Shown one piece after another: positions 1-9,755 of a stretch of 64,000 bases of DNA. Each line of letters opens with the position of its first letter. Within the stretch, counting starts at the first letter, position 1. Origin of the DNA: CAVXGU01 sp963761615 (GTDB lineage Bacteria > Acidobacteriota > Vicinamibacteria > Vicinamibacterales > CAVVIG01). The DNA lies in assembly GCA_963761615.1 (NCBI GenBank), contig CAVXGU010000002.1:1-64000 (forward strand). The letters are read 5' to 3'. A program made the translations under genes and the position numbers. The notes under the pieces were generated by a model. That model had not been told where the DNA came from and did not search any database. It worked only from the letters and a program-made list of their open reading frames with translations.

Positions 1-1
1 C

Positions 2-382
2 CGCGGCAACGTGATCGACCTCGCCGTCGCCGTCGTGATCGGCGCCGCGTTCGGCGCGGTCGTCACCGCGCTCGTCAAGGATCTGATCACGCCGCTCATC
101 GCGGCCGTGTTCGGGTCGCACGACTTCTCCGCCATCGTCTTCACCATCAACGGCAGCCAGTTCCCGATCGGCGACTTCATCAACGCCATGCTGTCGTTCC
201 TGTTCGTCGGTGCGGCCGTCTACTTCTTCGTCGTCGTCCCGGTCAACACGATCACCGCGCGGATGCGGCGCGGCGAGGGGACGCCGGACCCGACCACCAA
301 GAAGTGCCCGGAGTGCCTGAGCGAGGTGCCGATCGCGGCGAAGCGGTGTGCGTTCTGCACGTCGCCGCTCGGGCAGGCCTGA
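2..382 (+). CDS. mscL: Large-conductance mechanosensitive channel MscL (5' end cut by window)
   Basis: MscL is a homopentameric inner-membrane channel that opens under membrane tension and releases solutes during hypo-osmotic shock. The visible protein begins at the family's conserved RGNVIDLAVAVVIGAAFG segment (TM1), so only about a dozen N-terminal residues lie outside the window. A second hydrophobic helix (AMLSFLFVGAAVYFFVVVP) follows. The C-terminus has a four-cysteine zinc-ribbon tail (CPEC...CAFC), an extension seen in a subset of MscL proteins. The stop codon TGA lies inside a GTAG-type REP palindrome (GCAGGCCTGAAGGCCTGC), so the last residues, GQA, are encoded by the repeat. Identification is secure; the exact start is not visible. 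Confidence 0.95.
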   Translation, partial: RGNVIDLAVAVVIGAAFGAVVTALVKDLITPLIAAVFGSHDFSAIVFTINGSQFPIGDFINAMLSFLFVGAAVYFFVVVPVNTITARMRRGEGTPDPTTKKCPECLSEVPIAAKRCAFCTSPLGQA

Positions 383-446
383 AGGCCTGCGCTACACTCG
401 CTGCGGCTCTCGGCTCTCGGCTCTCGGCTCTCGGCTCTCGATTGGA
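369..446. repeat. REP hairpin (family A) followed by heptamer array (family B)
   Basis: The palindrome GCAGGCCTGAAGGCCTGC is followed by GCTAC, the inverse of the GTAG head. After it come five or so copies of the heptamer GGCTCTC. The repeat overlaps the 3' end of mscL and supplies its stop codon. Confidence 0.85.
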
Positions 447-507
447 CGATCGGGTTCTGCTAAGGTACCCGGGTTCGTCGGTCAGCTTTCTATCGAAGAG
501 GGGTTTG

Positions 508-1334
508 ATGATGAAGGGGCCCGTTCGCTTCATCGGTGCGCGGTCGCGCTCGTCTTCGGGGCCGCCACGATCGCCGGCGCGCAGACGAAGACGATGCTGC
601 CGTTCGACCACATCCACATCAACGAGCCCGCGGCGGAGGCGAGCCAGTGGTGGGAAAGCCACATCGGCGGCCGGCGCATCACCGAGGCGCCGAACCGCCT
701 CATGTACGGCGCCGTGAGGCTGATGTTCCTGAGGCCCACCGCGACCGGCGGCAGCGAGGGCAGCGTCATCGAGGCGCTCGGCTTCTCCTTCCCCGACCTC
801 GCCGCCAAGATGCGCGAGCTCGCGGCCGACAACACCAAGGTCATCCAGCCGATCCAGGACGTGCCCGGCCTCTACAAGACGGCCGTGATCGAAGACCCGT
901 GGGGCCTGCGCATCGAGCTCGTCCAGGATCCCGCGCTGCTCGGCCTGCACCACGTGCACTTGCGCGCGCCCGACCCGGACGCCTACTACGCGTGGCTCAT
1001 GGACAAGTTCGGCGGCGAGCGCACGAAGATCCACGGCCAGGTGGACGCGCTCGAGTACCCCGGCACCGGCGGCTTCACCACGGTCTACATCGTCGTCTCG
1101 AAGGGCGACTCGGTGCCGAGCACGGGCCGCGTCATCGATCACATCGGCTGGCGCTCGACGGGCCCGATCGACGGCACGAAGGCGATGCTCGAAGCCAAGC
1201 ACGTCGAGCTGACGAGCCAGCCGCGGCCGCTGAACCTGCCGAACGGACCGTCGATCAACTTCTTCTACGTCGCAGGCCCCGACGGCACGCGGATCGAGCT
1301 GGTGGAACGGCCAGGACTGAAACCTGGGCAATAG
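508..1334 (+). CDS. VOC-family (glyoxalase/dioxygenase fold) protein with two modules, apparent frameshift in signal peptide
   Basis: The protein has two vicinal-oxygen-chelate modules, each opening with the usual His-rich strand (LPFDHIHINEP near the N-terminus and LGLHHVHLRAPD about 110 residues later). It ends with a typical metal-ligand Glu strand (DGTRIELVERP). The substrate is unknown. The mature frame is open from ATG 594. The natural start is probably ATG 508, which gives a signal peptide (MMKGPVRFIGA, then AVALVFGAATIAGAQ), but the two parts are in different frames. Removing two bases (one CG of GCGCGG at about 538-543) joins them. The protein is therefore probably exported, and the shift is either an assembly error or a recent mutation. 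The family call is good; the start is uncertain. Confidence 0.75.
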
Positions 1335-1345
1335 TTAGGGGCTGG

Positions 1346-1472
1346 GCGCGTTCCCCGCAAAGTGCTGGGTGCGTTCGCAGCAAGGTGCTGGGCGCGTTCC
1401 CAGCAAAGTGCTGCGTGCGTTCCCAGCAAGGGGCTGGGTTGGTTCCCGGCAGAATGCTGGGGCGTTCCCGGC
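1346..1472. repeat. Tandem array of about 23-bp hairpin units
   Basis: About five imperfect copies of a 22-24 bp unit follow one another. Each contains an inverted repeat of the form GCTGGG-N6-CCCAGC (for example GCTGGGCGCGTTCCCAGC), so the transcript would form a string of short hairpins. It lies 12 bp after the VOC gene's stop. No other copy is in the window. Confidence 0.8.
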
Positions 1473-1901
1473 GAGCGGCGACAGCAGGACGTCCGTGCGG
1501 GTCAGCAGGTCTCTCGGCTCTCGGCTTGGACGCCGGCCGCTCGGCGACGTCTCGCGGCGGCAAACGATCCCGCTCTTCCGGCGTCGCCGCGGATCCTCCT
1601 CAGGATCCTCGCTCCGGCGAGATCCGCAACCCGGGCGTGCACAGCGCATGCCGCGCGAATCTTCCACGGAATTCGAGCCACCAGCCTGAGCGGCGTGCAG
1701 ATCCTGGCGAGCACCATCCACCGGCGGCTGGCAGACCTGAAGGTCTGCGCTACACCTGATGAAGGTCTGCGCCACACCGACACGGCAGACCTGAAGGTCT
1801 GCGCTACAGCGACAGGCAGGCCTGAAGGTCTGCGCTACACCAGGCCCAGAGCCGGGAGCCGAGAGCCCAGAGCCCAGAGCCGAGAGCCCAGAGCCTGAAG
1901 C
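1473..1901. repeat. Gene-free gap with REP copies and a heptamer array
   Basis: From 1473 to 1730 I see no gene and no clear signal beyond a short CTCTCGG stretch near 1510. From 1731 to 1842 there are three REP hairpins (GCAGACCTGAAGGTCTGC and variants, each followed by GCTACA) plus a half copy near 1762. From 1848 to 1898 a heptamer array in the CCGAGAGC orientation runs up to the stop codon of the penicillin acylase gene. Confidence 0.8.
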
Positions 1902-4229
1902 CTACTTCGGTTCCAGCGTCAGACGATGCGCCACGTGCGCGTCGACCGCGCCGCGCGAGTAGAGCATCGGGAAATAGATGTTCTTCGCCAGGTTCTCGCG
2001 CGCGTCGCCGTAGTACGGACTGCCCGGCTGCGCGGACTGCCCCGGCGCGTTGCTCCATACCGAGTTGTCCGGATTCGCCAGGTCGATGATGCGCCGGAAG
2101 TTCGCGCCGGTCGCGTCGACGTCGTTGAACCCGCCGGGCCGCTCGATGGGCGGCAGGTCGAACGCAGGCGCGATCATGTTCGGCAGCGCGCTCTCGTTGA
2201 TCCGCCCGTAGCGCCACTGGCTCCAGTCCGTCCCCCACGCCTTCGTGAGCTGGGCGAGCGCCTCCTTCAGCCCCGCCTCGACCTGCTGCGGCGACCCGTT
2301 CGCCTCGCCCGCTCCGCCCGCCGTCAGCGCCTTCGCCGCCTTCGTCGTCGTCCACCGGACGTAGATCGCGCCGGGGACGCTGTCCACCGTCAGCAGCAGG
2401 TTCCAGTTGTCGATGAGCTGGCGCGCGCGCTCGACCTCGGGATCGGACGAGGTCCAGCCGTGGAAGAAGTGATGGTCGCGCTGGGCGTGGAGCGAGAACG
2501 TGTCGTGCTGGAAGCGCTCGAAGTCCTGGATCGAGAACGGCCCGCCCGTGCTCAACAACTGGTTGATGCGCGTGATGCGCGAGATGTCCACGTCCTTCGA
2601 CGTGTGATAGAAGACCGGCCGCCCCGTGTAGCCAGGCGGCTCGGTGGTGTTGTTGTTGGCCGTCGCGATGTACCCGCGCGCCGGGTTGTACTCGCGCGGC
2701 AGATCGCTCCGGAAGCCCTTCCACTCGTACTTGCCCGTGCCGGGAACCGGCAGCCGGCCGTTCCAGCCGTCGCGATCGGGCGTGAGGCCGGTCACCTGCA
2801 TCGCGATGTTGCCGTCCGAGTCGCCGCAGATCAGGTTGTGCGTCGGCATCTTCCAGAACATCGCGCGCTGGAAGAAGTCCGCGCAGCTCGTCGCCTGCGC
2901 CAGCTTGAAGCTGCCGAGATACGCCGCCGTCCCCGGTTCCTGGTTGACCGACTTCACGGCATACGCCACGTGGTGCGCCGGGTCCTCGTAGAAGATCGGC
3001 CCGTGCTCGCTGAACTTCAACTCGACGGTCCGCGGCTTGTCCTCGCCGCGCACGTTGATGTTCTCGTGGATGATCTGCAGCGGCTCCCACTTGCCGTCGT
3101 GGAGGACCTGATTCGGGTCGTCCGGCTTGGTCTGCTCGACGAACACGTCCGACATGTCCGTGCCCGCGAAGGTGAGGCCCCACGCCATGTGCGCGTTGTT
3201 CCCCTCCTGCACGCCGATGAACGGCGGCTCGCCGCCGCCGATCACGTTCCAGCCGGGCGCGACGAGGTGCACGAAGTAGCGCAGCGCCGGCATCTCGATC
3301 CGCCGGTGCGGGTCGTTGGCGAGGATCACGTGGCCCGTCGCCGACAGCCGCGGACTGATCACCCAGTTGTTGCTGCCCTCGGGATCCTGGAACTCCGGCG
3401 CGACGGGCGGCTTCCCGACACCGGTGACCAGGTCGCGGTACTGCGCCACGATCGGCAGCGCCGGGAGCTTCCCGGGCTCGAAGGGATCGCCGTCGCCGTC
3501 ACGCATCACCTTGAGGATGTCGTCCGGGATGATGCTGACGTCGAGACCATCGGGCACCTTCAAATCGTCCCAGGGATCGGGCGCCGCGCGGCGGTTCGCC
3601 TCCTCGACGCCGTACTTCTTCACGTTGAGCGCGAGCTGCATCTCGTTGATCGCGTTGTCCCGCGTGCTCGAGATCGCCAGCTGCGCCCAGCGCAGGACGA
3701 CAGTCTTCGCGGTCCAGTGGTCGGGCTTGACGCCGGTGAGCTTGAACTCGACCGGCAGGTTGTCGGCGTGGGCATCTATATATGCATTGATCCCGTTCGC
3801 GTAGTCGGTGAACAGGCGCTCGGCGTCCAGGTAATAGCTCGTCCACTCCGCAGCGTCCCACGGGCCGCGGAACATCAGCAGACGAGTGCGCGCGTCGTAG
3901 GGATACGCCTTCGGCCCGAAGATCTCCGCGAGCCGCCCCTCGTGCCACCGGCGCCACATCTCCATCTGCCACAGCCGGTCCTGGGCCATCACGTAGCCCT
4001 GCGCGAAGAACAGGTCATCGTCGTCTTTCGCGTAGATGTGCGGGACGCCCCACGTATCGCGGATCACCTCGACGGGCTGCTTGACGCCGGGCAGCGAGAT
4101 CGTGCCGTCGATCTTCGCGAGCGACTCGCGCGCCAGCTCGCCGGCCGAGCCGGAACCGGAGGAACACCCCGCCGCCGCCAGCGCCGCCACCATCCCGATC
4201 GCCACCAGGCGTCCTCGACCAGCCAGCAT
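1902..4229 (-). CDS. Penicillin acylase family (Ntn-hydrolase) lipoprotein
   Basis: This 775-residue precursor has a lipoprotein signal peptide ending in the lipobox LAAAGC at about residues 18-23, so it should be anchored in an envelope membrane. Family members cut themselves into alpha and beta chains. The new beta-chain N-terminus is a catalytic serine, seen here as Ser286 in EGSNNWVISP, followed by the typical NDPH segment. Members hydrolyse amide bonds of acyl compounds such as beta-lactams or acyl-homoserine lactones; the substrate cannot be read from sequence. The gene stands alone between two repeat-filled gaps. The ATG at 4229 gives a complete signal peptide. Confidence 0.9.
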   Translation of the reverse strand: MLAGRGRLVAIGMVAALAAAGCSSGSGSAGELARESLAKIDGTISLPGVKQPVEVIRDTWGVPHIYAKDDDDLFFAQGYVMAQDRLWQMEMWRRWHEGRLAEIFGPKAYPYDARTRLLMFRGPWDAAEWTSYYLDAERLFTDYANGINAYIDAHADNLPVEFKLTGVKPDHWTAKTVVLRWAQLAISSTRDNAINEMQLALNVKKYGVEEANRRAAPDPWDDLKVPDGLDVSIIPDDILKVMRDGDGDPFEPGKLPALPIVAQYRDLVTGVGKPPVAPEFQDPEGSNNWVISPRLSATGHVILANDPHRRIEMPALRYFVHLVAPGWNVIGGGEPPFIGVQEGNNAHMAWGLTFAGTDMSDVFVEQTKPDDPNQVLHDGKWEPLQIIHENINVRGEDKPRTVELKFSEHGPIFYEDPAHHVAYAVKSVNQEPGTAAYLGSFKLAQATSCADFFQRAMFWKMPTHNLICGDSDGNIAMQVTGLTPDRDGWNGRLPVPGTGKYEWKGFRSDLPREYNPARGYIATANNNTTEPPGYTGRPVFYHTSKDVDISRITRINQLLSTGGPFSIQDFERFQHDTFSLHAQRDHHFFHGWTSSDPEVERARQLIDNWNLLLTVDSVPGAIYVRWTTTKAAKALTAGGAGEANGSPQQVEAGLKEALAQLTKAWGTDWSQWRYGRINESALPNMIAPAFDLPPIERPGGFNDVDATGANFRRIIDLANPDNSVWSNAPGQSAQPGSPYYGDARENLAKNIYFPMLYSRGAVDAHVAHRLTLEPK

Positions 4230-4848
4230 CAGCCACCTCCGCCTGTCACGGCAGACCTGAAGGTCTGCACTACATGGGCAGACCTGAAGGTCTGCGCTAC
4301 ACGGGCAGACCTGAAGGTCTGCGCTACGAATGGATTCGGATGATGGCTCCGGGCGGCGGGCATGTCAAACGGGCTCTGGGCTTCGGGCTCTCGGCTCTCG
4401 GCTCTCGGCTCTCGGCTCTCGGCTCTGGACGCAGGCGCGTCGACACGGGCGTGTGGCGAAGCCGTGCGCAGGTCGGCGACAGGTGCGCCTGACCGCGCGA
4501 GAAGACCCGGGGGACCAGGCCAGCTCACGGAGCTGGCCGGCCAGCGGCCTTCAGCGGTCCTCGCAGCGCGGTCCGGCGACCGGAGCCCGGATTCGCGACA
4601 CGGCTGTGTCGACGCGACGGCTTCGGGGTCTCCCGGCAGGCCTGAAGGCCTGCACTACGGGCAGGCCTAAAGGCCTGCACTACCGGGCTCTCGGCTCTCG
4701 GCGGGAGCGTCGACGGCTGCCCAGTGTGCAGGTGCTCACGTAGCCGCAAGCTCAGGGGCTGTGAAACGGGCAGACCGGCGCCGGTATAGACTTGTCACAG
4801 GTCTAACACAACTCAACTCAATGAGACAGAGCCGAGGAGCAGTCATAT
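4230..4848. repeat. Gene-free gap: three tandem REPs, heptamer array, two more REPs
   Basis: Three nearly identical REP hairpins (GCAGACCTGAAGGTCTGC plus CACTACA or CGCTACA) lie at 4251-4327, a heptamer array at about 4371-4428, two REP variants (GCAGGCCTGAAGGCCTGC) at 4636-4684, and a short heptamer stretch at 4685-4702. The stretches 4430-4635 and 4703-4848 hold no gene that I can recognise. The segment just before 4849 includes an AGGAG-like ribosome-binding site (GAGGAGCAGTC). Confidence 0.8.
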
Positions 4849-5139
4849 ATGGCGAAGCGAGGACCGAAACCGCAGGGACTGAGCATGGACCGGCTGCGCG
4901 AGCTCGCGCGGGCAGGGGCCGAGGCGACGTTGACGCGGCTGCGAGCGGAAGTGATCGCGATCGAACGGACCTTCCCGGAGCTGGCGGATCCCAAGGTGCG
5001 CCGGCGATCGATCGAGAAAGGCATGAAGCGCGCGCGCCGGCGCGGCCGTCAGATGTCGGACGCCGCACGCAAGGCCGCCTCGGAGCGCATGAAGCGCTAC
5101 TGGAAGGAACGGAAGAAGGCGCAGGCGAAGGTCAAGTAG
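4849..5139 (+). CDS. Small basic protein of unknown function
   Basis: This 96-residue protein is strongly basic (many Arg and Lys) and predicted to be helical. It opens with MAKRGPKPQGLS and ends with a Lys-rich tail. The segment MSDAARKAASERMKRYWKER resembles the short DNA-associated helix found in modular regulators and homing endonucleases (a NUMOD-like pattern). That and the charge make nucleic-acid binding plausible, but I do not recognise a family. A GAGGAG ribosome-binding site lies 8 bp upstream. It is a single gene with octamer repeats just after it. Confidence 0.6.
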   Translation: MAKRGPKPQGLSMDRLRELARAGAEATLTRLRAEVIAIERTFPELADPKVRRRSIEKGMKRARRRGRQMSDAARKAASERMKRYWKERKKAQAKVK

Positions 5140-5149
5140 GCTCCCCCAC

Positions 5150-5190
5150 TTCCATTACCACATCACCACATTACCCCATTACCCCATGTG
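5150..5190. repeat. Octamer array (family C)
   Basis: A run of CCATTACC/CCATCACC-type octamers between two convergent genes. It is the same family as the copies at 11.9-14.1 kb. Confidence 0.85.
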
Positions 5191-5202
5191 GTTATGTGCT
5201 GC

Positions 5203-7164
5203 CTACCCCCTGACGAGCTTCTCGACGGCGTCGAGCAGGGCGCGCGCCGTGAAAGGCTTCTCGAGCAGCTGCGCGTCGGGCTCGACGTCGCCGCGGCGCA
5301 CGGCGGTCTCGCCCGTGTAGCCGGAGATGAACAGGACGGGGACGTTCGGGTGGATCTCGTGCAGCCGGCGGGCGAACTCGGCGCCGCCGACGTCCGGCAT
5401 GACGACGTCGCTGATCACGAGGTCGGGTGCGCGGTGGCCGCGCCGTGCGATCGCGAGCCCCTCTTCCGCGCCGCCCGCCTCCAGCACCTTGTAGCCGTGC
5501 CGCGAGAGCATGCGCGCGACGAGGTGCCGCACCGGCGCCTCGTCCTCCACGACCAGGACCGTGCCGGGCTCGTGCGCCACGGGCACGGCGGCCACGTCCT
5601 TCCGGGCGGGCTGGACGCGCAGCGCCTCGAGGCCGTCCGGCGCCGGGAAGAACATGCGGAACGTCGTGCCGCGGCCCACCTCGCTCGCCACGCCGATGTG
5701 CCCGCCCAGCTGGTGGACGATGCCGTGAACCGTGGCGAGGCCGAGCCCCGTGCCGTGGCCGGGCTCCTTGGTCGTGAAGAACGGCTCGAAGATGCGCTCC
5801 ACGACGCGGGCGTCCATGCCGTGGCCGGTGTCGGCGACGGACAGACAGACGTACTGGCCCGGCTCGACCGCGGAACCGACCACCGCCATGACCGTCTCGT
5901 GATCCACGGCGGCCGACTCGATGCGCAGCGCTCCCCCTTTCGGCATCGCATCGCCCGCGTTGGCGGCGAGGTTCAGCAGCACCTGCTGCAGCTGCAGCTG
6001 GTCCGCGACGATGAGCGGCAGCCCATCGTCGAGCGCGAGATCGAACGTGATGTCCTCCGAGACCAGGCGGCGGAGCATGCCGTGGGCGTCGCGCACGACC
6101 TGGTTGACGTCGACGGGGGAGATCTGGAGCGTCTGCTTGCGGCCGAACGCGAGCAGCTGGCGGGTCAGCTCGGTGGCGCGGCTGGCGGCCTTGCGGATCT
6201 CCAGCAGGTCGCCGCTGATCGGCTTGTCGGCGCCGATCTGATCCAGCATCATCTCGCTGTAGCCGACGATCGTCGTGAGGATGTTGTTGAAGTCGTGGGC
6301 GATGCCGCCGGCCAGCCGGCCGATGCTCTCCATCTTGCGCGCCTGACGGAGCTGCTCCTCCAGACGGTGGCGCTCGGTGATCTCCTCGACGATCGCCTCG
6401 AACACGCTGCGGCGATCCAGACCGGGCTCGATCATGCCGCCGCTCAGGCGCACGCGGATGTGCGCGCCCGTGCGCGTCCGCCAGATGGCCTCTTCGCCGG
6501 CGATCTGGAGGCCGTCGATCGCGCAGGCGATCAGCGAATCCCGCGCCGTCGCGTCCGCGAACAGATCCGAGACGGGCACGCGCATGAGCGCCTCGGCCGA
6601 CTCGTACCCGAGCATGCGCACGAGCGCGGGGTTGACCGTGAGGAACTCGCCCTGGATGGTGGCGCGGTAGATGCCGAAGACCGCGCGCTCGACGAGCGAC
6701 CGGTACTGCGCCTCGGACTGCAGGAGCGCGCGCTCGGTCGCGCGACGCGAGTAGCGGCTCGCCGCCTCGCGCAGCTCGCGCTCGATCGCGGGCATCAGAC
6801 GCGCGAGGCGGTCCTTGACGAGAAAGTCGTGCGCGCCGGCCTTGAGCGCCTTGACCGCGGTCTCCTCGCCGATCGTGCCCGAGACGATGATGAACGGCAG
6901 GTCGCGCCCGGACGCCCGCAGGACCTCGAGCCCCTCCGGCCCGCTGAATCCCGGCATCGAGTAGTCGGACAGCACGAGGTCCCAGTCGCGCTCGAGCGCC
7001 GCCCGCATGCCGTCGGCGCTCTGGACGCGCTCGCACTCCACGTCGTACCCGCCCCGCTCCAGCTCGCCGAGGATGAGCTCGGCGTCCTGCTCCGAGTCCT
7101 CGAGCAGCAAGACGCGCAGGCGGCGCGCGTCCCCCCGAGGACCCGCGTCAGACGTGCGCTCCAT
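5203..7164 (-). CDS. Hybrid sensor histidine kinase (REC-PAS-HisKA-HATPase-REC)
   Basis: This 653-residue cytoplasmic kinase starts with a receiver domain (acceptor Asp67 in LVLSDYSMP). A PAS domain (about residues 150-265) follows, then a HisKA box with phospho-acceptor His290 ([20 protein letters not shown]), a HATPase domain, and a C-terminal receiver (LVISDVVMP, signature lysine in LLEKPFT). No transmembrane helix is present. It is the last gene of a three-gene unit and overlaps the single-domain response regulator before it by 17 bp, so the two are probably made together. Two receivers flanking one kinase core suggest a phosphorelay. The input and target are unknown. Confidence 0.93.
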   Translation of the reverse strand: MERTSDAGPRGDARRLRVLLLEDSEQDAELILGELERGGYDVECERVQSADGMRAALERDWDLVLSDYSMPGFSGPEGLEVLRASGRDLPFIIVSGTIGEETAVKALKAGAHDFLVKDRLARLMPAIERELREAASRYSRRATERALLQSEAQYRSLVERAVFGIYRATIQGEFLTVNPALVRMLGYESAEALMRVPVSDLFADATARDSLIACAIDGLQIAGEEAIWRTRTGAHIRVRLSGGMIEPGLDRRSVFEAIVEEITERHRLEEQLRQARKMESIGRLAGGIAHDFNNILTTIVGYSEMMLDQIGADKPISGDLLEIRKAASRATELTRQLLAFGRKQTLQISPVDVNQVVRDAHGMLRRLVSEDITFDLALDDGLPLIVADQLQLQQVLLNLAANAGDAMPKGGALRIESAAVDHETVMAVVGSAVEPGQYVCLSVADTGHGMDARVVERIFEPFFTTKEPGHGTGLGLATVHGIVHQLGGHIGVASEVGRGTTFRMFFPAPDGLEALRVQPARKDVAAVPVAHEPGTVLVVEDEAPVRHLVARMLSRHGYKVLEAGGAEEGLAIARRGHRAPDLVISDVVMPDVGGAEFARRLHEIHPNVPVLFISGYTGETAVRRGDVEPDAQLLEKPFTARALLDAVEKLVRG

Positions 7165-7612
7165 CGGCGGACCTGGTTGGCGGCGGCTCGTTGACGACGG
7201 CCCAGAACCCGCCGAGCAGCTTGACGGCGTCGATGAACTCCGAGAAGGACACGGGCTTGACCACGTAGGCGTTCACGCCCAGGTTGTACGTGCGCATCAG
7301 GTCGCTCTCCTCGCGCGACGAGGTGAGCGCGACCACGGGAATCGTCCTGAGCTCGGCGTGCCCCTTGATCGTGCGCAGCACCTCGATGCCGTCGACCTTG
7401 GGCATCTTCAGGTCGAGCAGCATCACCGCGGGATTCCCTCCCGGGCGGCCGGCGTAGGCGTTGCGCTTGAACAGGTAATCGAGAGCCTCGGCCCCGTCGC
7501 GAACGACCACGAGGGCGTTGGCGAGCTTGTTCTGACGCAGCGCCTCGAGCGTGAGCTCGACGTCTTCGGCGTTGTCCTCGGCGATGAGAATCGTCCGAAT
7601 CTCCGTGATCAT
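7148..7612 (-). CDS. Single-domain response regulator, Rcp1-like
   Basis: This 154-residue receiver-only protein has the acidic pair in IAEDNAEDVEL, the phospho-acceptor Asp67 in VMLLDLKMPKVDG, the switch Thr in VALTSS and the Lys in VKPVSF. It has no output domain. The insert after the second strand is typical of Rcp1-type partners of phytochrome-like kinases. Its start ATG at 7612 overlaps the stop of the upstream kinase (ATGA), and its end overlaps the hybrid kinase gene, so it is probably the shuttle protein between the two kinases. Confidence 0.93.
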   Translation of the reverse strand: MITEIRTILIAEDNAEDVELTLEALRQNKLANALVVVRDGAEALDYLFKRNAYAGRPGGNPAVMLLDLKMPKVDGIEVLRTIKGHAELRTIPVVALTSSREESDLMRTYNLGVNAYVVKPVSFSEFIDAVKLLGGFWAVVNEPPPTRSADGAHV

Positions 7613-9681
7613 GCCGCTCCTTCCCGGGCCGCGGGCGGCAGCGAGACGAAGAACGTCGCGCCCTCCCCCAGCACCCCCTCGGCCCACACCTTGCCGCCGT
7701 GCCGGTTGACGATCCGCCGGACGGTGGCGAGTCCGATGCCCGTCCCCTCGAAGTCGTCCGCGGAATGCAGGCGCTGGAACACGCCGAACAGCTTGTGCGC
7801 GTACTGCGGATCGAACCCGACGCCGTTGTCGCGGACGAAAACCGTCACGCGGCCGTTGGCCTTCGCGGCGCGCACCTCGATGCGCGCCCGCTCCCGTGGG
7901 CGCGAGTACTTGACGGCGTTCGACAGCAGGTTGACGAACACCAGCTTCAGCATCTCGCGGTCGCCGGACACCGCCGGCAGCGGCTCGACGACCCAGTCGA
8001 GCTCGCGCCCGGCCGTCTCGTCCTCGATCTCGCGGCGCGCCTCGTCCACCACCTGCGTCAGATCCACGGGCTGCCGCGACAGCGCTGCCCGGCCCGTGCG
8101 CGAGAACGCCAGCAGGTCGTCGATGAGCCGTCCCATCCGGGTGGCGGCGTTCGTGATCGTCGCCAGGTAGCGGCGGTCCTTCTCGCCGAGCCGCTCGCCG
8201 GCCGATCGCTCGAGCAGCGCGGCGAAGCCCGTGATGTGGCGCAGCGGCGCCCGCAGGTCGTGCGACACCGAGTAGCTGAACGACTCCAGCTCGTGGTTCA
8301 CTTCCGCGGTCTTCGCCAGGCTGGTCTTGAGGTCCTCGGTCATCTTCCGCTCGTCGGTGACGTCGCGCGCTGCCGCGTAGATCTTCCCTTCCGGCACCAC
8401 CGGCGCCGACACCCAGTGCAGCCAGCGGTAGCTGCCGTCCTTGTGGCGGTAGCGGTTTTCGAAGTCGATGACCTTCTGCCCCTCCGACAGCCGCGACATC
8501 TCGCGCGTCGTCGCCTCGCGGTCGTCAGGGTGCACGAAGTCCATGAAGGGCGCCGCGGTGAGCTCGTCCGGCTCCCAGCCGAGCACGTCGCGCCACGCCG
8601 GGTTCACGCGGCGGAACCGGCCGTCGAAGCCGGCGATGCACAGCAGATCGAGCGACACGAGGAAGAAGTGATCGAGGTCCTTCATCGAGCTCTCGAGGCG
8701 CTCGGTCCGCTGGCGGAGCTGCTCGGTCAGGTCTTCGTGCAGCGCCTCGGCGCGCGAGGCGAGCAGCGCCACCACGCCGACCGCCAGCGCGATGAACAGC
8801 AGCGCCACGACCCCGAGGCCGCCCACGGCGCGCTGGATCGGCGCGAGAAACGTCGATCGCGGAAAGTCCACGACGACGGCCCAGGGCGTGCCGGCGACGA
8901 GGGCCGTCGCGCCGAGGCGGCTCTCGCCGTCCGCGCTGGTGTACTCCGAAACGCCGTGGCGCCCGGCGTCCGCCTTCGGCCTCGGGATCAGATTCGTGAA
9001 GTCCGTCCAGACATCGCCGCCGGTGTTGCCCATCGCGACGAGGGCGCCGCTGCCGACGAGGCGGCCGATGAGCTGCGCGTTCTGCGCCTCGCCGAGCTCG
9101 CGCGTCAGGACGAACGATCCGATCCGCGCCGGCGCGGCGGACGCATCGCCCACCGACATGACGTCGACGGCGACGGTGAAGAAGAGCGATCCCCGCACGT
9201 CGACGAACGGACCGATCCCCGCCTTCGGCAGGCCGGGGCCGAGCGGCACGGTCGGCCCGCCCGCGGGCTCGCCCGGCGGCGCGATGGTCAGCACGGTCCG
9301 GCCCCCGGCATCGAGAAGCCGCGCGGCGGGCTGGCCGCGCGGCGCGAGCGGCCGCAGCACGCCGAGGGCAGCCTGCTCGTTCGCGTCGGTCGGATCCTTC
9401 AGGACCCGGCGGACCACGTCGGCGGTCGCGACGCGCTGCAGCTCGGTGACGCCGCGCGCGCCGTTCTGCCCCATCAGCTGCGCGATCTGATCGGCGGTGG
9501 CCTGCGCGCGCTCACCGCCGGTGGCGATGGCGACGCGCTCGAGCTGATGGTTCGCAATCCACAGAAAGGCGACGACGATGGGGAGGAGGACCGCGGCGAC
9601 GAGCAGCGGCAGGCGGACGAGCAGCGACGCGCGCGCCCGTTGCGGGTCCGGCTGAGGTTGCTCGGGCGGACGGACAGCCAC
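7609..9681 (-). CDS. Membrane sensor histidine kinase with extracytoplasmic sensor and PAS domain
   Basis: This 690-residue kinase has transmembrane helices at about 20-42 and 285-308 enclosing a roughly 240-residue extracytoplasmic sensor. A PAS/PAC domain (about 335-445), a HisKA box with His474 (SYSVSHDLRAPLRHITGF) and a HATPase domain (N box VNLLSNAVKYS, G boxes DNGVGFD and GTGIGLA) follow. The SHDLRAPL motif is the phytochrome-like kinase type that pairs with Rcp1-type receivers, matching the next gene. It is first in the operon with the receiver and the hybrid kinase. Confidence 0.93.
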   Translation of the reverse strand: MAVRPPEQPQPDPQRARASLLVRLPLLVAAVLLPIVVAFLWIANHQLERVAIATGGERAQATADQIAQLMGQNGARGVTELQRVATADVVRRVLKDPTDANEQAALGVLRPLAPRGQPAARLLDAGGRTVLTIAPPGEPAGGPTVPLGPGLPKAGIGPFVDVRGSLFFTVAVDVMSVGDASAAPARIGSFVLTRELGEAQNAQLIGRLVGSGALVAMGNTGGDVWTDFTNLIPRPKADAGRHGVSEYTSADGESRLGATALVAGTPWAVVVDFPRSTFLAPIQRAVGGLGVVALLFIALAVGVVALLASRAEALHEDLTEQLRQRTERLESSMKDLDHFFLVSLDLLCIAGFDGRFRRVNPAWRDVLGWEPDELTAAPFMDFVHPDDREATTREMSRLSEGQKVIDFENRYRHKDGSYRWLHWVSAPVVPEGKIYAAARDVTDERKMTEDLKTSLAKTAEVNHELESFSYSVSHDLRAPLRHITGFAALLERSAGERLGEKDRRYLATITNAATRMGRLIDDLLAFSRTGRAALSRQPVDLTQVVDEARREIEDETAGRELDWVVEPLPAVSGDREMLKLVFVNLLSNAVKYSRPRERARIEVRAAKANGRVTVFVRDNGVGFDPQYAHKLFGVFQRLHSADDFEGTGIGLATVRRIVNRHGGKVWAEGVLGEGATFFVSLPPAAREGAA

Positions 9682-9755
9682 GTACGTCAGTATCGACCGA
9701 TCGCGGCTCCAAGGTCACTGGAGCCAACAACTTGTCCGTACTGGCGGTTTTCTGG

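Noticed and set aside
1473..1730. A gene in the gap after the VOC gene
   Set aside because: Several open frames exist in different phases, but none has a start with a ribosome-binding site or a recognisable motif.
4251..4327. REP hairpins as rho-independent terminators
   Set aside because: They lack T runs and occur in both orientations and in gaps of all types, although incidental effects on mRNA ends remain possible.
5188..7194. Long plus-strand open frame opposite the hybrid kinase
   Set aside because: It is a shadow frame caused by high GC; the minus-strand protein has complete kinase motifs.
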